Source: Endozoicomonas gorgoniicola (GTDB lineage Bacteria; Pseudomonadota; Gammaproteobacteria; Pseudomonadales; Endozoicomonadaceae). Taken from it: 64,000 nucleotides of DNA. The position numbers and the translations under genes are program-made. Below, one piece after another: positions 1 to 8,802 of the stretch. The DNA lies in the NCBI RefSeq assembly GCF_025562715.2, contig NZ_JAPFCC010000001.1, positions 1,010,501 to 1,074,500 of the forward strand, written 5' to 3'. Under the pieces are notes generated by a model. The model searched no databases, had not been told where the DNA came from, and was given only the letters and a program-made list of their open reading frames with translations. The first letter of the stretch is position 1, and each line of letters starts with the position of its first letter.

Positions 1-221
1 GTGAAGAATTGTTAATAGATAAAGGCTGTATTTGTCAATTTACCCTATTACCCACTATAACTAATGATCTTCTTATATTTTTAATCACCCAAGCTTATAG
101 GTAATCAGATATATCCTATAAGCCTCAAGTATCAGAGATTTAATAAGTACATGGCTTTTTTATCGAGTATTTATCTTTTTTTAATCAGTGATCATAAAAT
201 TAACAGGTTATTCATAGTCTT

Positions 222-1532
222 ATGAGTAACGATACATGTAAAACCGGGCAGGTGCTGCTTTCCCATACTGATGAAATAAACCAGACGTACCGTTATTGGC
301 GGTTGCATGTGTTTATAGGTATCTATGTAGGTTATGTCGCTTTTTATATCACCAGAAAGTCATTTACCTACATAACGCCGGTTCTGATTCAGGACCTGGG
401 GCTGGATAAAACGGATATTGGGCTGATTGGAACCCTGTTTTATTTTACCTATGGTGCCAGTAAATTTGTCAGCGGTATTATCAGTGACCACTCTAACCCC
501 CGTTATTTTATGGCGACCGGCCTGTTTCTCACAGGCATTATGAATATTCTGTTTGGATTGAGCACTTCTTTCTGGGCTTTTGTCTGCCTCTGGACTGTAA
601 ATGCCTTCTTTCAGGGTTGGGGCTGGCCGCCCTGTTCCAAGATTCTTGCTAACTGGTTTTCCCGAACTGAAAGAGGATTCTGGTGGGGGCTGTGGAATAC
701 AGCGCACAACGTGGGAGGCGCTATCGCTCCGGTTGCGCTGAGTTTTTTTGTGGTCAGTTTTGGGTGGCACTCTGGCATGTATGCTGCGGGTTGTTTTGCT
801 CTTGTTGTGGCGTTCTTTCTGCTGATTGAAATCAGGGATATCCCTGCAAGAATGGGTTTACCATCGGTTGGGCGATGGCGAAACGACAAAAGGGAAATGG
901 CTCATGAGCAGGAAGGGCAGGGGCTGGCACGGCGGGATATTTTTTTCAGATACGTGGTCAGCAATCGCTATCTCTGGTTACTGGCTTTCTGTTACATACT
1001 GGTTTACATCGTACGAATTGCCATCAGCGACTGGGGGAACCTCTATCTTACCGAAGTTTATGGTTATTCCCTGACCATGGCGAACTCGGCTCTATCAGTG
1101 CTTGAAATAGGTGGTTTTGTTGGCTGCCTGGTGGCAGGGTGGGGTTCAGACTGGTGGTTTGGTGGTAATCGAACGCCTATGAATACGATTTTTTCAATAG
1201 GCGTTTTGCTGGGAGTGTTGGGGTTATGGCTTATCCCGGTTAGTGGTTATTTTACCCAGGCTCTTTTGTTCTTTCTTATTGGTTTCTTTGTTTATGGCCC
1301 TCAGATGCTGATTGGTATGGCGGCCGTTGAGTACTCTCATAAAAAAGCGGCTGGTGCTGCCAGTGGTTTTGTCAGTCTGTTTGCTTATTTTGGGGCGGCG
1401 CTGGCTGGTTTGCCGCTGGCTCAGGTTACAAAATCCTTTGGCTGGGATGGCTTCTTTATTACCTTAAGTACCTGTGCATTGCTGATGCTGGTTGTTCTTT
1501 TGCCATTTCTTCGGACAGAAAAAAGTATGTGA
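222..1532 (+). CDS. UhpC-like MFS sugar-phosphate transporter or sensor
   Basis: A 436-residue protein of the organophosphate:phosphate antiporter branch of the major facilitator superfamily. It has about 12 hydrophobic segments. Family motifs are the early RYWRLH, TRKSF near residue 45, FFQGWGWPP near residue 130, and WNTAHNVGGA near residue 160. Throughout its length it reads more like UhpC (E. coli hexose-phosphate sensor; its chlamydial relative transports glucose-6-phosphate) than GlpT or UhpT. No uhpA/uhpB two-component genes lie downstream, and only 221 bases are visible upstream, so whether it senses or transports cannot be decided here. The ATG at 222 has only a weak ribosome-binding site but matches the expected family N-terminus. 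Confidence 0.85.
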   Translation: MSNDTCKTGQVLLSHTDEINQTYRYWRLHVFIGIYVGYVAFYITRKSFTYITPVLIQDLGLDKTDIGLIGTLFYFTYGASKFVSGIISDHSNPRYFMATGLFLTGIMNILFGLSTSFWAFVCLWTVNAFFQGWGWPPCSKILANWFSRTERGFWWGLWNTAHNVGGAIAPVALSFFVVSFGWHSGMYAAGCFALVVAFFLLIEIRDIPARMGLPSVGRWRNDKREMAHEQEGQGLARRDIFFRYVVSNRYLWLLAFCYILVYIVRIAISDWGNLYLTEVYGYSLTMANSALSVLEIGGFVGCLVAGWGSDWWFGGNRTPMNTIFSIGVLLGVLGLWLIPVSGYFTQALLFFLIGFFVYGPQMLIGMAAVEYSHKKAAGAASGFVSLFAYFGAALAGLPLAQVTKSFGWDGFFITLSTCALLMLVVLLPFLRTEKSM

Positions 1533-1848
1533 TTAAATACTATGTGTCTGATAGCTTGGTTGGTCTGATAATTTTCGTGTAGCCTGACTTTTCGGAGACA
1601 GGCTGTCGTATAGATTCTCTCTGATCAAATTTAATGGTTGATATGGTTACGCTGTACTAGACTCTTCCCTCAGTCTGATTTCTACTCTTTTGAATAATTC
1701 ATCTTTATTACACTCGAGGTGTTTTGTTTTTAAGAAGTACATTTATATTTCTATCTATAGCATTGATAGACATTGATAGATGAAGTTTTTTGTGTGACCT
1801 GAACTGTCCTTATTTAAAAAATCTTAAGTTAGTATCCAGGAGTCGTAT
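1533..1848. other. AT-rich intergenic stretch with a 10-bp tandem duplication
   Basis: No gene is seen. AGCCTG (1581-1586) and CAGGCT (1599-1604) could form a weak hairpin after the transporter gene. A perfect 10-bp tandem pair (CATTGATAGA) lies at 1761-1780, about 70 bp before the next start. Promoters for the downstream gene are presumably here, but I cannot place them reliably. Confidence 0.5.
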
Positions 1849-3327
1849 ATGATACCTCTGTTAAAATCAGTATCTGCTGTGGGCCTTTCTATTGTAATTC
1901 TGCATTCAGGCTTTGCCCATTCAAAAAGCGGACACTTTCAAATAAATGCCATAAATGGTCTGATTGCATCCGCCGTGGTAGTTTCTATAGCTGGTATTTC
2001 GTTTGGTGTAGGATTTGATGTGGCAAAGAGTATTTACCAGACAGACTATAGCTCTTCTCTCTCAAAAGATAGCGAACAAACCGACCCGGATAATTCAGAT
2101 TTTCCTACACAAACCAGTCTGGTTTCACTTAACAATTACCAGCGGAAAATTATTAACCAGTACAACCTGCTTTCTTTTAAAAGGAATGAAGATGATTACT
2201 CTCTCTCGTCAAAAAAACACCGATATTTATGGGCCAGGGCAACCTTCCTGAATAACTTTGAATTATTCAGGCAGCACATAAAACCTGCCTTATTTGTGTT
2301 TGATAATGATTTTGATCCAACTGTCAATGGCTGTTTGTCTCCTCTTCCTGATCCCTTTACAAAAGACCTGCGCTGCAATGATGGGCATTTAACTGGCTAT
2401 TGTCGTATTAAATACAGTCAGGATGGAAAAGAAAATACTCTGGTAGGTATGTTGGCCAATACGTCTGACAATATATCTGGCTGCCTGTTTCAATGGAGAG
2501 ATACCATTGCTTACGGAAGCAAAATTCCTGACAACATACTGGTTACCGACAGGCGATATTACCAGATCAGTGTAACGAACAACATTCAGTCATATAAGTT
2601 TCAGAAACACCCCCGACACAATATGCAGTTTGCATCAGACCTGTTTGTTAATGGAAAATTTTATCATGAAACTCTCTGCCGTGATGTAGGTGGCCCGGCA
2701 ACCGAACTTTATATCAGCAAGAGAGAAACCAAAGGCGATGGGTGCAAGGGGCTGTTTGATGTTCCCCCGAATATGGGATCAGTCTCTTACTATGTACCCT
2801 ATAGCAATAATGACGAAGAGCGGGTTAAGCAATCTGATTCGTTAGCCTGGCTCGAGTTTGCTTCTGATGTTGATTCTGAGATCAACCTTGAAGTTCGGAA
2901 TAAATTCTGCGCTCCCAAAAAAGACTTCAAGGAATTTATCCTCGGTTCAGTGGAGGGGACAGGAGCAGATAGTTTCTGCCGGTATATCAATGCAAAAGGC
3001 AATGCTGGCTATGTTGCAAAAAATCCCGATGGCAGTGCTCAGTCTGATTTTATGAAACCTCATATTTCTGAAAAAGTTGAATGGCAGACGTTTGAAGACG
3101 CTACACCTTTCAATGCCATCATCGCGGGTTTCAGTTACATCAAGTCCAATATCGTGGGTACAACAGCACCTGTCTATTTCTGTCGATACGGTGAGCAAAA
3201 TACTTTTCACTATGGTCAGCACGTAAAAGGTACTAACACCTGTAACGTATCGTTAGCCACTGCCAATGGCAACTTGTACGCTATCAATAAATCGACGGAC
3301 TTTGAGGTTCTGGTACCTGCGCAATAG
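1849..3327 (+). CDS. Secreted protein of unknown function, possible DM9-like repeats
   Basis: A 492-residue protein with an N-terminal hydrophobic signal (residues 1-24, ending near FAHS) and a second hydrophobic stretch at about 38-56, so it is exported or membrane-anchored. The body repeats a pattern of hydrophobic-C-R, a loop, G-x-V, then a distal Cys. Examples are GYCRIKY near 185, SFCRYINAKGNAGYV near 365 and YFCRYGEQ near 445. The last unit ends with DFEVLVP. That pattern resembles DM9 (DUF3421) lectin-type repeats, which end in a YEVL-like strand; this is inference from pattern only. A ribosome-binding site (AGGAG) precedes the ATG by 8 bases. The neighbours are housekeeping genes, so context gives no role. 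Confidence 0.6.
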   Translation: MIPLLKSVSAVGLSIVILHSGFAHSKSGHFQINAINGLIASAVVVSIAGISFGVGFDVAKSIYQTDYSSSLSKDSEQTDPDNSDFPTQTSLVSLNNYQRKIINQYNLLSFKRNEDDYSLSSKKHRYLWARATFLNNFELFRQHIKPALFVFDNDFDPTVNGCLSPLPDPFTKDLRCNDGHLTGYCRIKYSQDGKENTLVGMLANTSDNISGCLFQWRDTIAYGSKIPDNILVTDRRYYQISVTNNIQSYKFQKHPRHNMQFASDLFVNGKFYHETLCRDVGGPATELYISKRETKGDGCKGLFDVPPNMGSVSYYVPYSNNDEERVKQSDSLAWLEFASDVDSEINLEVRNKFCAPKKDFKEFILGSVEGTGADSFCRYINAKGNAGYVAKNPDGSAQSDFMKPHISEKVEWQTFEDATPFNAIIAGFSYIKSNIVGTTAPVYFCRYGEQNTFHYGQHVKGTNTCNVSLATANGNLYAINKSTDFEVLVPAQ

Positions 3328-3351
3328 TTTTGCAGGGTCAGATGCCGATGC

Positions 3352-3386
3352 CACCCATCCCCGTTGTTATTTAACGGGCATGGGTG
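3352..3386. terminator. Bidirectional hairpin between convergent genes
   Basis: CACCCAT (3352-3358) pairs with ATGGGTG (3380-3386), and CCCGTT (3360-3365) pairs with AACGGG (3373-3378), with one C/C mismatch and a 7-base loop. It sits exactly between the stop codons of two convergent genes, the usual place for a shared terminator, though neither side has a long T tract. Confidence 0.65.
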
Positions 3387-3404
3387 AACGAAGCAGGGTA
3401 TGTT

Positions 3405-4886
3405 TTAGAGCTGATTCAGCAGATACTGAGCCAGCATCGGCACTGGTCGGCCACTGGCACCTTTGTCCTTGCCGGAAGACCAGGCGGTACCGGCAATATC
3501 CAGATGCGCCCAGGGATAAGCTTCTGTGAAGCGGGCCAGGAAGCAGGCAGCGGTGATGGTACCGCCAGGTCGACCACCAATGTTTGCCATATCGGCAAAA
3601 TTGCTGTCCAGCTGGGCGTCGTACTCTTCACCCATTGGCAGCTGCCAGGCTTTATCAGCAGCGTCGTTTGAGGCGGTCAACAGTTGCCCGGCCAGTTCAT
3701 CGTTGTTACTGAGCAGGCCCGTGGTGTGATGTCCCAGGGCGATCACGCAGGCGCCGGTCAGAGTGGCAACATCAACAACAGCTCTGGGCTTGTATCGCTC
3801 TGCGTAGGTGAGGGCATCGCACAGCACCAGACGGCCTTCTGCATCGGTATTAAGAATCTCGATGGTTTTGCCGGACATGGAGGTAACAATATCACCAGGA
3901 CGGGACGCAGTACTGCTGGGCATATTTTCAGCAGCGGCAATCATGCCGACAATGTTCAGGGGTAGCTCTAATTGCACAATGGTGTTCATCACACCCAGTA
4001 TGCTGGCGGCACCGCACATATCGAACTTCATTTCGTCCATGGCGGCGCCGGGTTTCAGGGAGATGCCTCCGGTGTCAAATGTGATGCCTTTGCCCAGCAG
4101 TACAATGGGTTTGTCGCCTTTTTTGCCGCCTTTGTAATCCATCAGAATCAGTTTGGATTCCTGGGCAGAACCGTTACCGACCGACAGCAGGGAGTTCATG
4201 CCGAGCTTTTTCATTTCGGTTTCACCCAGAACTTTGGTCGTCAACCGGGTATTACCTTTTGCCAGCTCTTTGGCTTGATCCGCCAGAAACGTTGGGTGGC
4301 AAACGTTGCCGGGCAGGTTGCCCAGGGTGCGGGCAACATTGCGACCTAAGGCGATGGCTTTGCCCTGTTCAACCGCGTCTTTGGCGGGCTTGCTGCCTTT
4401 GCGGTCAGTGATGATCGTGACTTTTTTCAGTACGGCAGCCGGGGCAGGCTTACTCTTGAACTCATCGAAACGGTAAAATCCGTATTCAATGGCTTCAACC
4501 AGCTGACGGACTTTCCAGAAGTGATCCCGGTCAGCCACCTCGATATCGTCTACACAGATCATTGCGTCTTTAATGGTGCCGGATTTCAGCTGTGCAGTGA
4601 TGGCTTTGGCCACTTTCAGAAAGTCTTTTTCCTTGACGGCAGACTTGCCATCGCCCGTGGCAACCAGTAACAATTGTTCACAGGCTGCCTCGGGAACGAC
4701 GGGCAGCAGAAGGGCTTTACCGGTTTTATACGTCAGGTCTCCTCGTTTCAACACAGAGGAGAGCAAACCGTTACTGACCTCGTCGATCGCTGAAGCAGAG
4801 GGTGATAAACCCGATTGATCGGTCGTAATGACCAGTAGCCCGGTTTTCTGCTTGGCTACTGCGCCGCTTTTTACAACAAATTCCAT
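3405..4886 (-). CDS. pepA: Leucyl aminopeptidase (M17)
   Basis: Cytosolic M17 metallopeptidase that removes N-terminal residues from peptides; in enterobacteria the same protein also binds DNA in Xer site-specific recombination. The 493-residue length is normal. The metal-binding region GKGITFDTGG lies at 265-274 and the family signature NTDAEGRL at 346-353. The N-terminal macro-like domain is the less conserved first 160 residues. It is transcribed divergently from lptF-lptG, a standard gammaproteobacterial arrangement. The ATG at 4886 follows GGAGCG, a plausible ribosome-binding site. Confidence 0.97.
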   Translation of the reverse strand: MEFVVKSGAVAKQKTGLLVITTDQSGLSPSASAIDEVSNGLLSSVLKRGDLTYKTGKALLLPVVPEAACEQLLLVATGDGKSAVKEKDFLKVAKAITAQLKSGTIKDAMICVDDIEVADRDHFWKVRQLVEAIEYGFYRFDEFKSKPAPAAVLKKVTIITDRKGSKPAKDAVEQGKAIALGRNVARTLGNLPGNVCHPTFLADQAKELAKGNTRLTTKVLGETEMKKLGMNSLLSVGNGSAQESKLILMDYKGGKKGDKPIVLLGKGITFDTGGISLKPGAAMDEMKFDMCGAASILGVMNTIVQLELPLNIVGMIAAAENMPSSTASRPGDIVTSMSGKTIEILNTDAEGRLVLCDALTYAERYKPRAVVDVATLTGACVIALGHHTTGLLSNNDELAGQLLTASNDAADKAWQLPMGEEYDAQLDSNFADMANIGGRPGGTITAACFLARFTEAYPWAHLDIAGTAWSSGKDKGASGRPVPMLAQYLLNQL

Positions 4887-5205
4887 GAACGCTCCTGTTG
4901 GACGTAGATCCTGTAATGTTCGCTTCTGTTAACACTGAGCCTGACGGGCGATATCAGTATTTTATTCAGTCACATCTACACACTCAGACTGTATTGATAG
5001 ATAATGACCTGATGGAGTATTTGACCAGAGCACAGTTCGGATGTGAAATTTTCAGCCGTCTGTCTTGAGTCCGGCAGATGGTTGAACACCGAACTGTTGA
5101 ATATCTACTCCGCAATGTAGTTTAAATGGTTACTGTTGTTTTGACGAACGCTTGTTCGCAACAGTAACAGACCCTTATCAGCTATCGGAACTGTGAAAAC
5201 CGATC
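4887..5205. other. Divergent regulatory region between pepA and lptF
   Basis: This 319-bp gap separates two divergent housekeeping genes and should carry both promoters. I see AT-rich stretches around 4955-4995 and 5105-5135 but no operator I can name. Confidence 0.5.
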
Positions 5206-6312
5206 ATGCCTTCGATTATATTTCGATATTTGGCCAGAGAAATGCTGCAGGTCATGCTGGCAGTCACTGGCGTTGTTTTGCTCATTATAATGAGTGGGCG
5301 ATTTGTAAACTATCTGGCGCAGGCAGCCAGCGGCACACTGAATGCCGATTTTCTGTTTGCGATTATGGGCTACCGGCTGCCCGAATTTCTGGTGATGATC
5401 ATTCCACTGGGTTTGTTTCTCGGGATTATATTAGCCTATGGTCGTTTATATGTAGAAAATGAAATGACGATTATGGGAGCGACCGGTATGAGTCAGGGGC
5501 AATTGTTGCGCATGACCATGCTTCCTGCTTTGGGCGTGATGTTGGTCGTCGCTGTACTGAGCCTGTTTATTGCCCCGAAAGGTATTCAGCAGGTTGAAAT
5601 GCTGCTGACCAAACAGGATTCCCTGACTGAGTTTGATACTCTGGTGCCTGGTCGTTTTCAAGCGTTGGAAGGTGGTAGCCGGGTGACGTATACCGAAGCC
5701 CTGAGTGACGACCGTCAGCTGATGCAAAAAGTATTTATTGCCAGCCGTATCAACGACAACAGCAGTGCTGCGATGTCGCTGGTTTTGGCAGAAAGAGGTC
5801 GTATATCAACAACAGAGGAGAAGGGGCAGCGTTACCTGATCCTAAACGACGGTTTTCGTTATGACATGACACCCGGTATGGGGAATGTCCGCGTCACTGA
5901 ATATGAAACCTACGGTGTACGTATGGAAGAGCGCACTATTAAAAATGAAATCAGTCGTGAGCAGGCACTGCCCACCGATGTGCTGATGAAGTCAGATGAT
6001 ACACGCCTGATTGCTGAACTGCAGTGGCGGTTGTCTCTGCCCCTGTTGGTACCCATTATTGTTTTGCTGGCTGTCCCTTTGTCCCGGGTGAATCCTCGTC
6101 AGGGGCGGTTTGTGAAATTGCTTCCGGGAGTGTTGTTGTATCTGTTTTATCTGGCACTGCTGATGTTTGCCCGCAGCGCGGTGGACGATCAGCGTATACC
6201 GGCGACAATAGGCGTCTGGTGGGTGCATGCTATCTATCTGGCCATAGGCCTGTTTCTCGTGTCGCAGGAGACGCTGCAATTAAAGCTGGGTCGGAGTAAA
6301 GCCAATGCGTAA
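5206..6312 (+). CDS. lptF: LPS export ABC transporter permease LptF
   Basis: Inner-membrane permease of the LptB2FG complex, which extracts lipopolysaccharide from the inner membrane and feeds it to the LptC-A-DE bridge. The 368 residues show the family layout: transmembrane helices in the first 100 residues (LPEFLVMIIPLGLFLGIIL), a periplasmic beta-jellyroll domain (about 125-265), then three C-terminal helices beginning LSLPLLVPIIVLLAVPLSRV. The first ATG consistent with the family N-terminus (MPSIIFRYLAREML) is at 5206. The 3' end overlaps lptG by 8 bases, implying translational coupling. Confidence 0.96.
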   Translation: MPSIIFRYLAREMLQVMLAVTGVVLLIIMSGRFVNYLAQAASGTLNADFLFAIMGYRLPEFLVMIIPLGLFLGIILAYGRLYVENEMTIMGATGMSQGQLLRMTMLPALGVMLVVAVLSLFIAPKGIQQVEMLLTKQDSLTEFDTLVPGRFQALEGGSRVTYTEALSDDRQLMQKVFIASRINDNSSAAMSLVLAERGRISTTEEKGQRYLILNDGFRYDMTPGMGNVRVTEYETYGVRMEERTIKNEISREQALPTDVLMKSDDTRLIAELQWRLSLPLLVPIIVLLAVPLSRVNPRQGRFVKLLPGVLLYLFYLALLMFARSAVDDQRIPATIGVWWVHAIYLAIGLFLVSQETLQLKLGRSKANA

Positions 6313-7363
6313 GCTGGACCGTTACATTGCATGGAATGTACTGGCGGCCATGCTGGTGGTGCTGGTGGTGCTGGTCATGCTGGAATCACTGTTTTCATTT
6401 CTTGGGCAGCTGGACGATGTCCGGGCGAATTATGAGCCACTGGATGCCATGCTGTACACCATCATGCTAATGCCGAAGAAAGTCTACGAGTTTATACCCG
6501 TATCAGCCATGATCGGCTGTCTGGCCGGGCTGGGCAGTCTGGCTTCTAACAGTGAACTGGTGGTCATGCGTGCAGCAGGGGTATCGCTCTGGCGCATGGT
6601 CTGCTCTGTTATGAAACCGGCTCTGTTAATGGTTGTGGTGGGGACGTTTATTGGAGAATATGTGTCTCCGGTCACTGAGCAGATTGCAGAAACCCAGCGT
6701 AGTATTCTCAGGTCTTCGCAGGGCACCTATTCCGGTGAGGGAATCTGGCACCGGGAAGGCAATGAATATATGTATTTCAATGCTGTTGAGCCTAATGGTG
6801 TGCTGTATGGCATCAGTCGCTACAAGTTTGACGAAGGTATGCGCCTGCAGGAAAGCTCATTTGCCAAACGCGCGATCTATCAGAAAGATCACTGGTTGCT
6901 GGAAGATGTGGTGACCAGTCGTTTTGATGGTGAGAAGTTTGTTGAAGAAAAGGCGACCATTCAGCCCTGGGATACCAGCCTGACCACGACTCTGTTGAAA
7001 GTTGTGGTCGTCAATCCGGACGCACTCTCGATTTCAGGTCTGAAAACCTACACGAATTATCTGGACAATCAGGGGCTGGACTCGGGTGAGTATGACCTCG
7101 CGTTCTGGGAAAAGGCGCTGCAGCCCTTGTCAATCTTTTCCCTGGTACTGGTGGGAATATCGTTTGTCTTTGGCCCACTGCGTTCTGTGAGTATGGGGTT
7201 AAGAATTTTTTCCGGAGTGGTGACCGGAGTCGTTTTCATGATTGTTCAAAGTCTGCTGGGACCTTCAAGCCTGGTATTTGGTTTTCCGCCCATCCTGTCA
7301 GTACTGTTTCCAATCAGTATCTGTATTCTGATCGGTGCCTTGCTTCTCAGGAAAGCAGCCTGA
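6305..7363 (+). CDS. lptG: LPS export ABC transporter permease LptG
   Basis: Second permease of the LptB2FG lipopolysaccharide extractor. The 352 residues match the family: N-terminal helices beginning LDRYIAWNVLAAMLVVLVVLV, the VYEFIPVSAMIG segment, a central periplasmic domain (about 130-260), and C-terminal helices containing FGPLRSVSMGLRI. The start overlaps the lptF stop, so the two are expected to be made together. A short hairpin follows the stop codon. Confidence 0.96.
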   Translation: MRKLDRYIAWNVLAAMLVVLVVLVMLESLFSFLGQLDDVRANYEPLDAMLYTIMLMPKKVYEFIPVSAMIGCLAGLGSLASNSELVVMRAAGVSLWRMVCSVMKPALLMVVVGTFIGEYVSPVTEQIAETQRSILRSSQGTYSGEGIWHREGNEYMYFNAVEPNGVLYGISRYKFDEGMRLQESSFAKRAIYQKDHWLLEDVVTSRFDGEKFVEEKATIQPWDTSLTTTLLKVVVVNPDALSISGLKTYTNYLDNQGLDSGEYDLAFWEKALQPLSIFSLVLVGISFVFGPLRSVSMGLRIFSGVVTGVVFMIVQSLLGPSSLVFGFPPILSVLFPISICILIGALLLRKAA

Positions 7364-7377
7364 CAGAACTGAACCCG

Positions 7378-7397
7378 GCGGTATCTCCAGATACCGC
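7378..7397 (+). terminator. Hairpin after lptG
   Basis: A perfect 8-bp stem (GCGGTATC / GATACCGC) with loop TCCA begins 15 bases after the lptG stop. No T tract follows, so it could end transcription weakly or protect the mRNA end. Confidence 0.45.
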
Positions 7398-7476
7398 TGT
7401 CAGCAGGCATAGCTCGATATAACCGCAGCTCGTTCAGTTTTATTTTCCTGCACAGACACGCTGACCTTGCACTGGC

Positions 7477-7656
7477 TCAGAAATGATAACCCCTTTGATG
7501 ACGGTGTTGTTTTCCAGATGGTTGTCTGTTTCGGGTTTGTTCAACGGGAATGGGTACAGGTTGTAAGGCTTTTTGCATATCCTGTGGAATGGGAAACAGC
7601 ATTGCCGCCAGGGTGGCTCTGACTGAACGAATGGCTTTTTGCAGCGAAGTGATCAT
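7477..7656 (-). CDS. Possible small protein, 59 residues
   Basis: A 60-codon frame on the minus strand begins MITSLQKAIRSVRATLAAML and ends GYHF. AGGAACAGG stands just before the ATG as a plausible ribosome-binding site. A perfect 8-bp hairpin (7676-7694, AGGCATTC / GAATGCCT) lies about 20 bases upstream in its leader, with AT-rich sequence behind it. The N-terminal third could form an amphipathic helix; the rest is rich in Gln, Pro and basic residues. I recognise no family. The frame is short enough to be chance, but start, Shine-Dalgarno and leader hairpin line up. Confidence 0.35.
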   Translation of the reverse strand: MITSLQKAIRSVRATLAAMLFPIPQDMQKALQPVPIPVEQTRNRQPSGKQHRHQRGYHF

Positions 7657-7826
7657 GGCCTGTTCCTGAAAGTTGAGGCATTCACTGAATGCCTGGTCAT
7701 TGTTTCAGCGCTAAACGGTCATGCGCTTCGTTGATTGTAATCTATATAAGTAGGAATACTAATATGTATTTCGGCTTTTATCTTTTTGTTTTGTAATTAT
7801 TAGTAATAAAACGCTGATTCGATGTT

Positions 7827-8315
7827 TCACAGGGTCGTTTTCTCTTTCTGAACAGGGACATAGTATGTACCTGATCGCGAAGCATAATCCTGCCAGCTTT
7901 TTTTATTCTTGTCCCAGAGTACCCAGATCACACCAATACACCCTGCCAGCACTGACGGTATGGCCACAATAAAACGCACAAGCGCCTGCTTTGCGGATAG
8001 TTTATTGCCGTTTTCATTAAGGATGTGCAAACGCCAGGCCTGCATGCCTAATGTCTGGCCTTTACGGGTCCAGAAATAACCGAAAAAGCTGAAAACAGTC
8101 ACAAACAGGGCTGCATAGAAGGCAGGGCTGTCCAGTGATTCGCCGTTGTCGGTCATCTGTTTAAGCTGGTCTGCGCCATAGATTTTCATCAGGATGCCAA
8201 GGTTGAGAAAACCAACCAGAAAACACAGTGATATGACCAGAAAAGTGTCATATAACATCGCTGCCAGCCTTCGCCACAGCGGGGCAGGCTTCATGGTGAT
8301 CTTTTGTTTTTGCAT
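7827..8315 (-). CDS. RDD family membrane protein
   Basis: A 162-residue inner-membrane protein of the RDD family, whose members are small multi-helix proteins; some have been linked to ion exchange, but no function can be given here. It has RRLAAMLYD near the N-terminus (the R..D pattern that names the family), two hydrophobic helices, the GQTLGMQAWRL motif, and a last helix ending in WQDYASRSG. The longest frame starts at 8336, but AGGAG lies inside that extension exactly 4 bases before the ATG at 8315, so I use 8315. Confidence 0.85.
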   Translation of the reverse strand: MQKQKITMKPAPLWRRLAAMLYDTFLVISLCFLVGFLNLGILMKIYGADQLKQMTDNGESLDSPAFYAALFVTVFSFFGYFWTRKGQTLGMQAWRLHILNENGNKLSAKQALVRFIVAIPSVLAGCIGVIWVLWDKNKKSWQDYASRSGTYYVPVQKEKTTL

Positions 8316-8341
8316 GCGTACTCCTGTATTCAACACGCACT

Positions 8342-8369
8342 ATTTATAGTCAGCCATTTATAGTCAGCC
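8342..8369. repeat. 14-bp tandem duplication
   Basis: ATTTATAGTCAGCC occurs twice head to tail, followed by a degenerate third copy (ATTTATGTCAGTC). It lies just upstream of the RDD gene start. Confidence 0.8.
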
Positions 8370-8476
8370 ATTTATGTCAGTCACTCATAGTCGCCAGTTG
8401 CATTGTGAATCAGGTTGAGGGTTTTGAACAGATATTCAAATCAATTCTCGGTTTAAAAAACGATTTGACGGCAGAA

Positions 8477-8498
8477 AAAAGGCGGCGCTCCGCTTTTT
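8477..8498. terminator. Terminator-like hairpin without an assigned gene
   Basis: AAAAGGCGG pairs with CCGCTTTTT through loop CGCT, a 9-bp stem with one G-T pair and T/A runs on both sides, so it could work in either direction. Both flanking genes point away from it. It may end a small RNA or act as a leader element of the RDD transcript. Confidence 0.4.
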
Positions 8499-8802
8499 CT
8501 ACCTGCCTCAGACAAGAGGTTGATGACAACAGAATCAGAGGATACCAAGGCTGAGCCGAATTTATCCGGGGCGGAACGGGTTGGTAAACAGGTACTGACG
8601 TTTATAAGCATAAGGATATCGCTACATCAATATGTAAAATTCCACACTTGCAGCAATTTCTTATATCCCTAAAGTACGGTTTTTAAACTGATTACATTGT
8701 AATTAAATCGTCAAACCTGACCTCTGCAATGTGAAAGTACCCTCAGGGCCAACTCAGGTCGATCCTGACGGGAGACGTTAACGTGGGAAATCCGGGATTT
8801 CT

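Larger units (their letters stand above)
8316..8802. other. Divergent intergenic region with a tandem repeat and an orphan hairpin
   Basis: About 490 bp between the RDD gene and the Na/Pi transporter. It holds a 14-bp tandem pair at 8342-8369 with a decaying third copy, the hairpin at 8477-8498, and an AT-rich stretch near 8640-8710 that probably contains the transporter promoter. No open frame worth calling. Confidence 0.5.
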
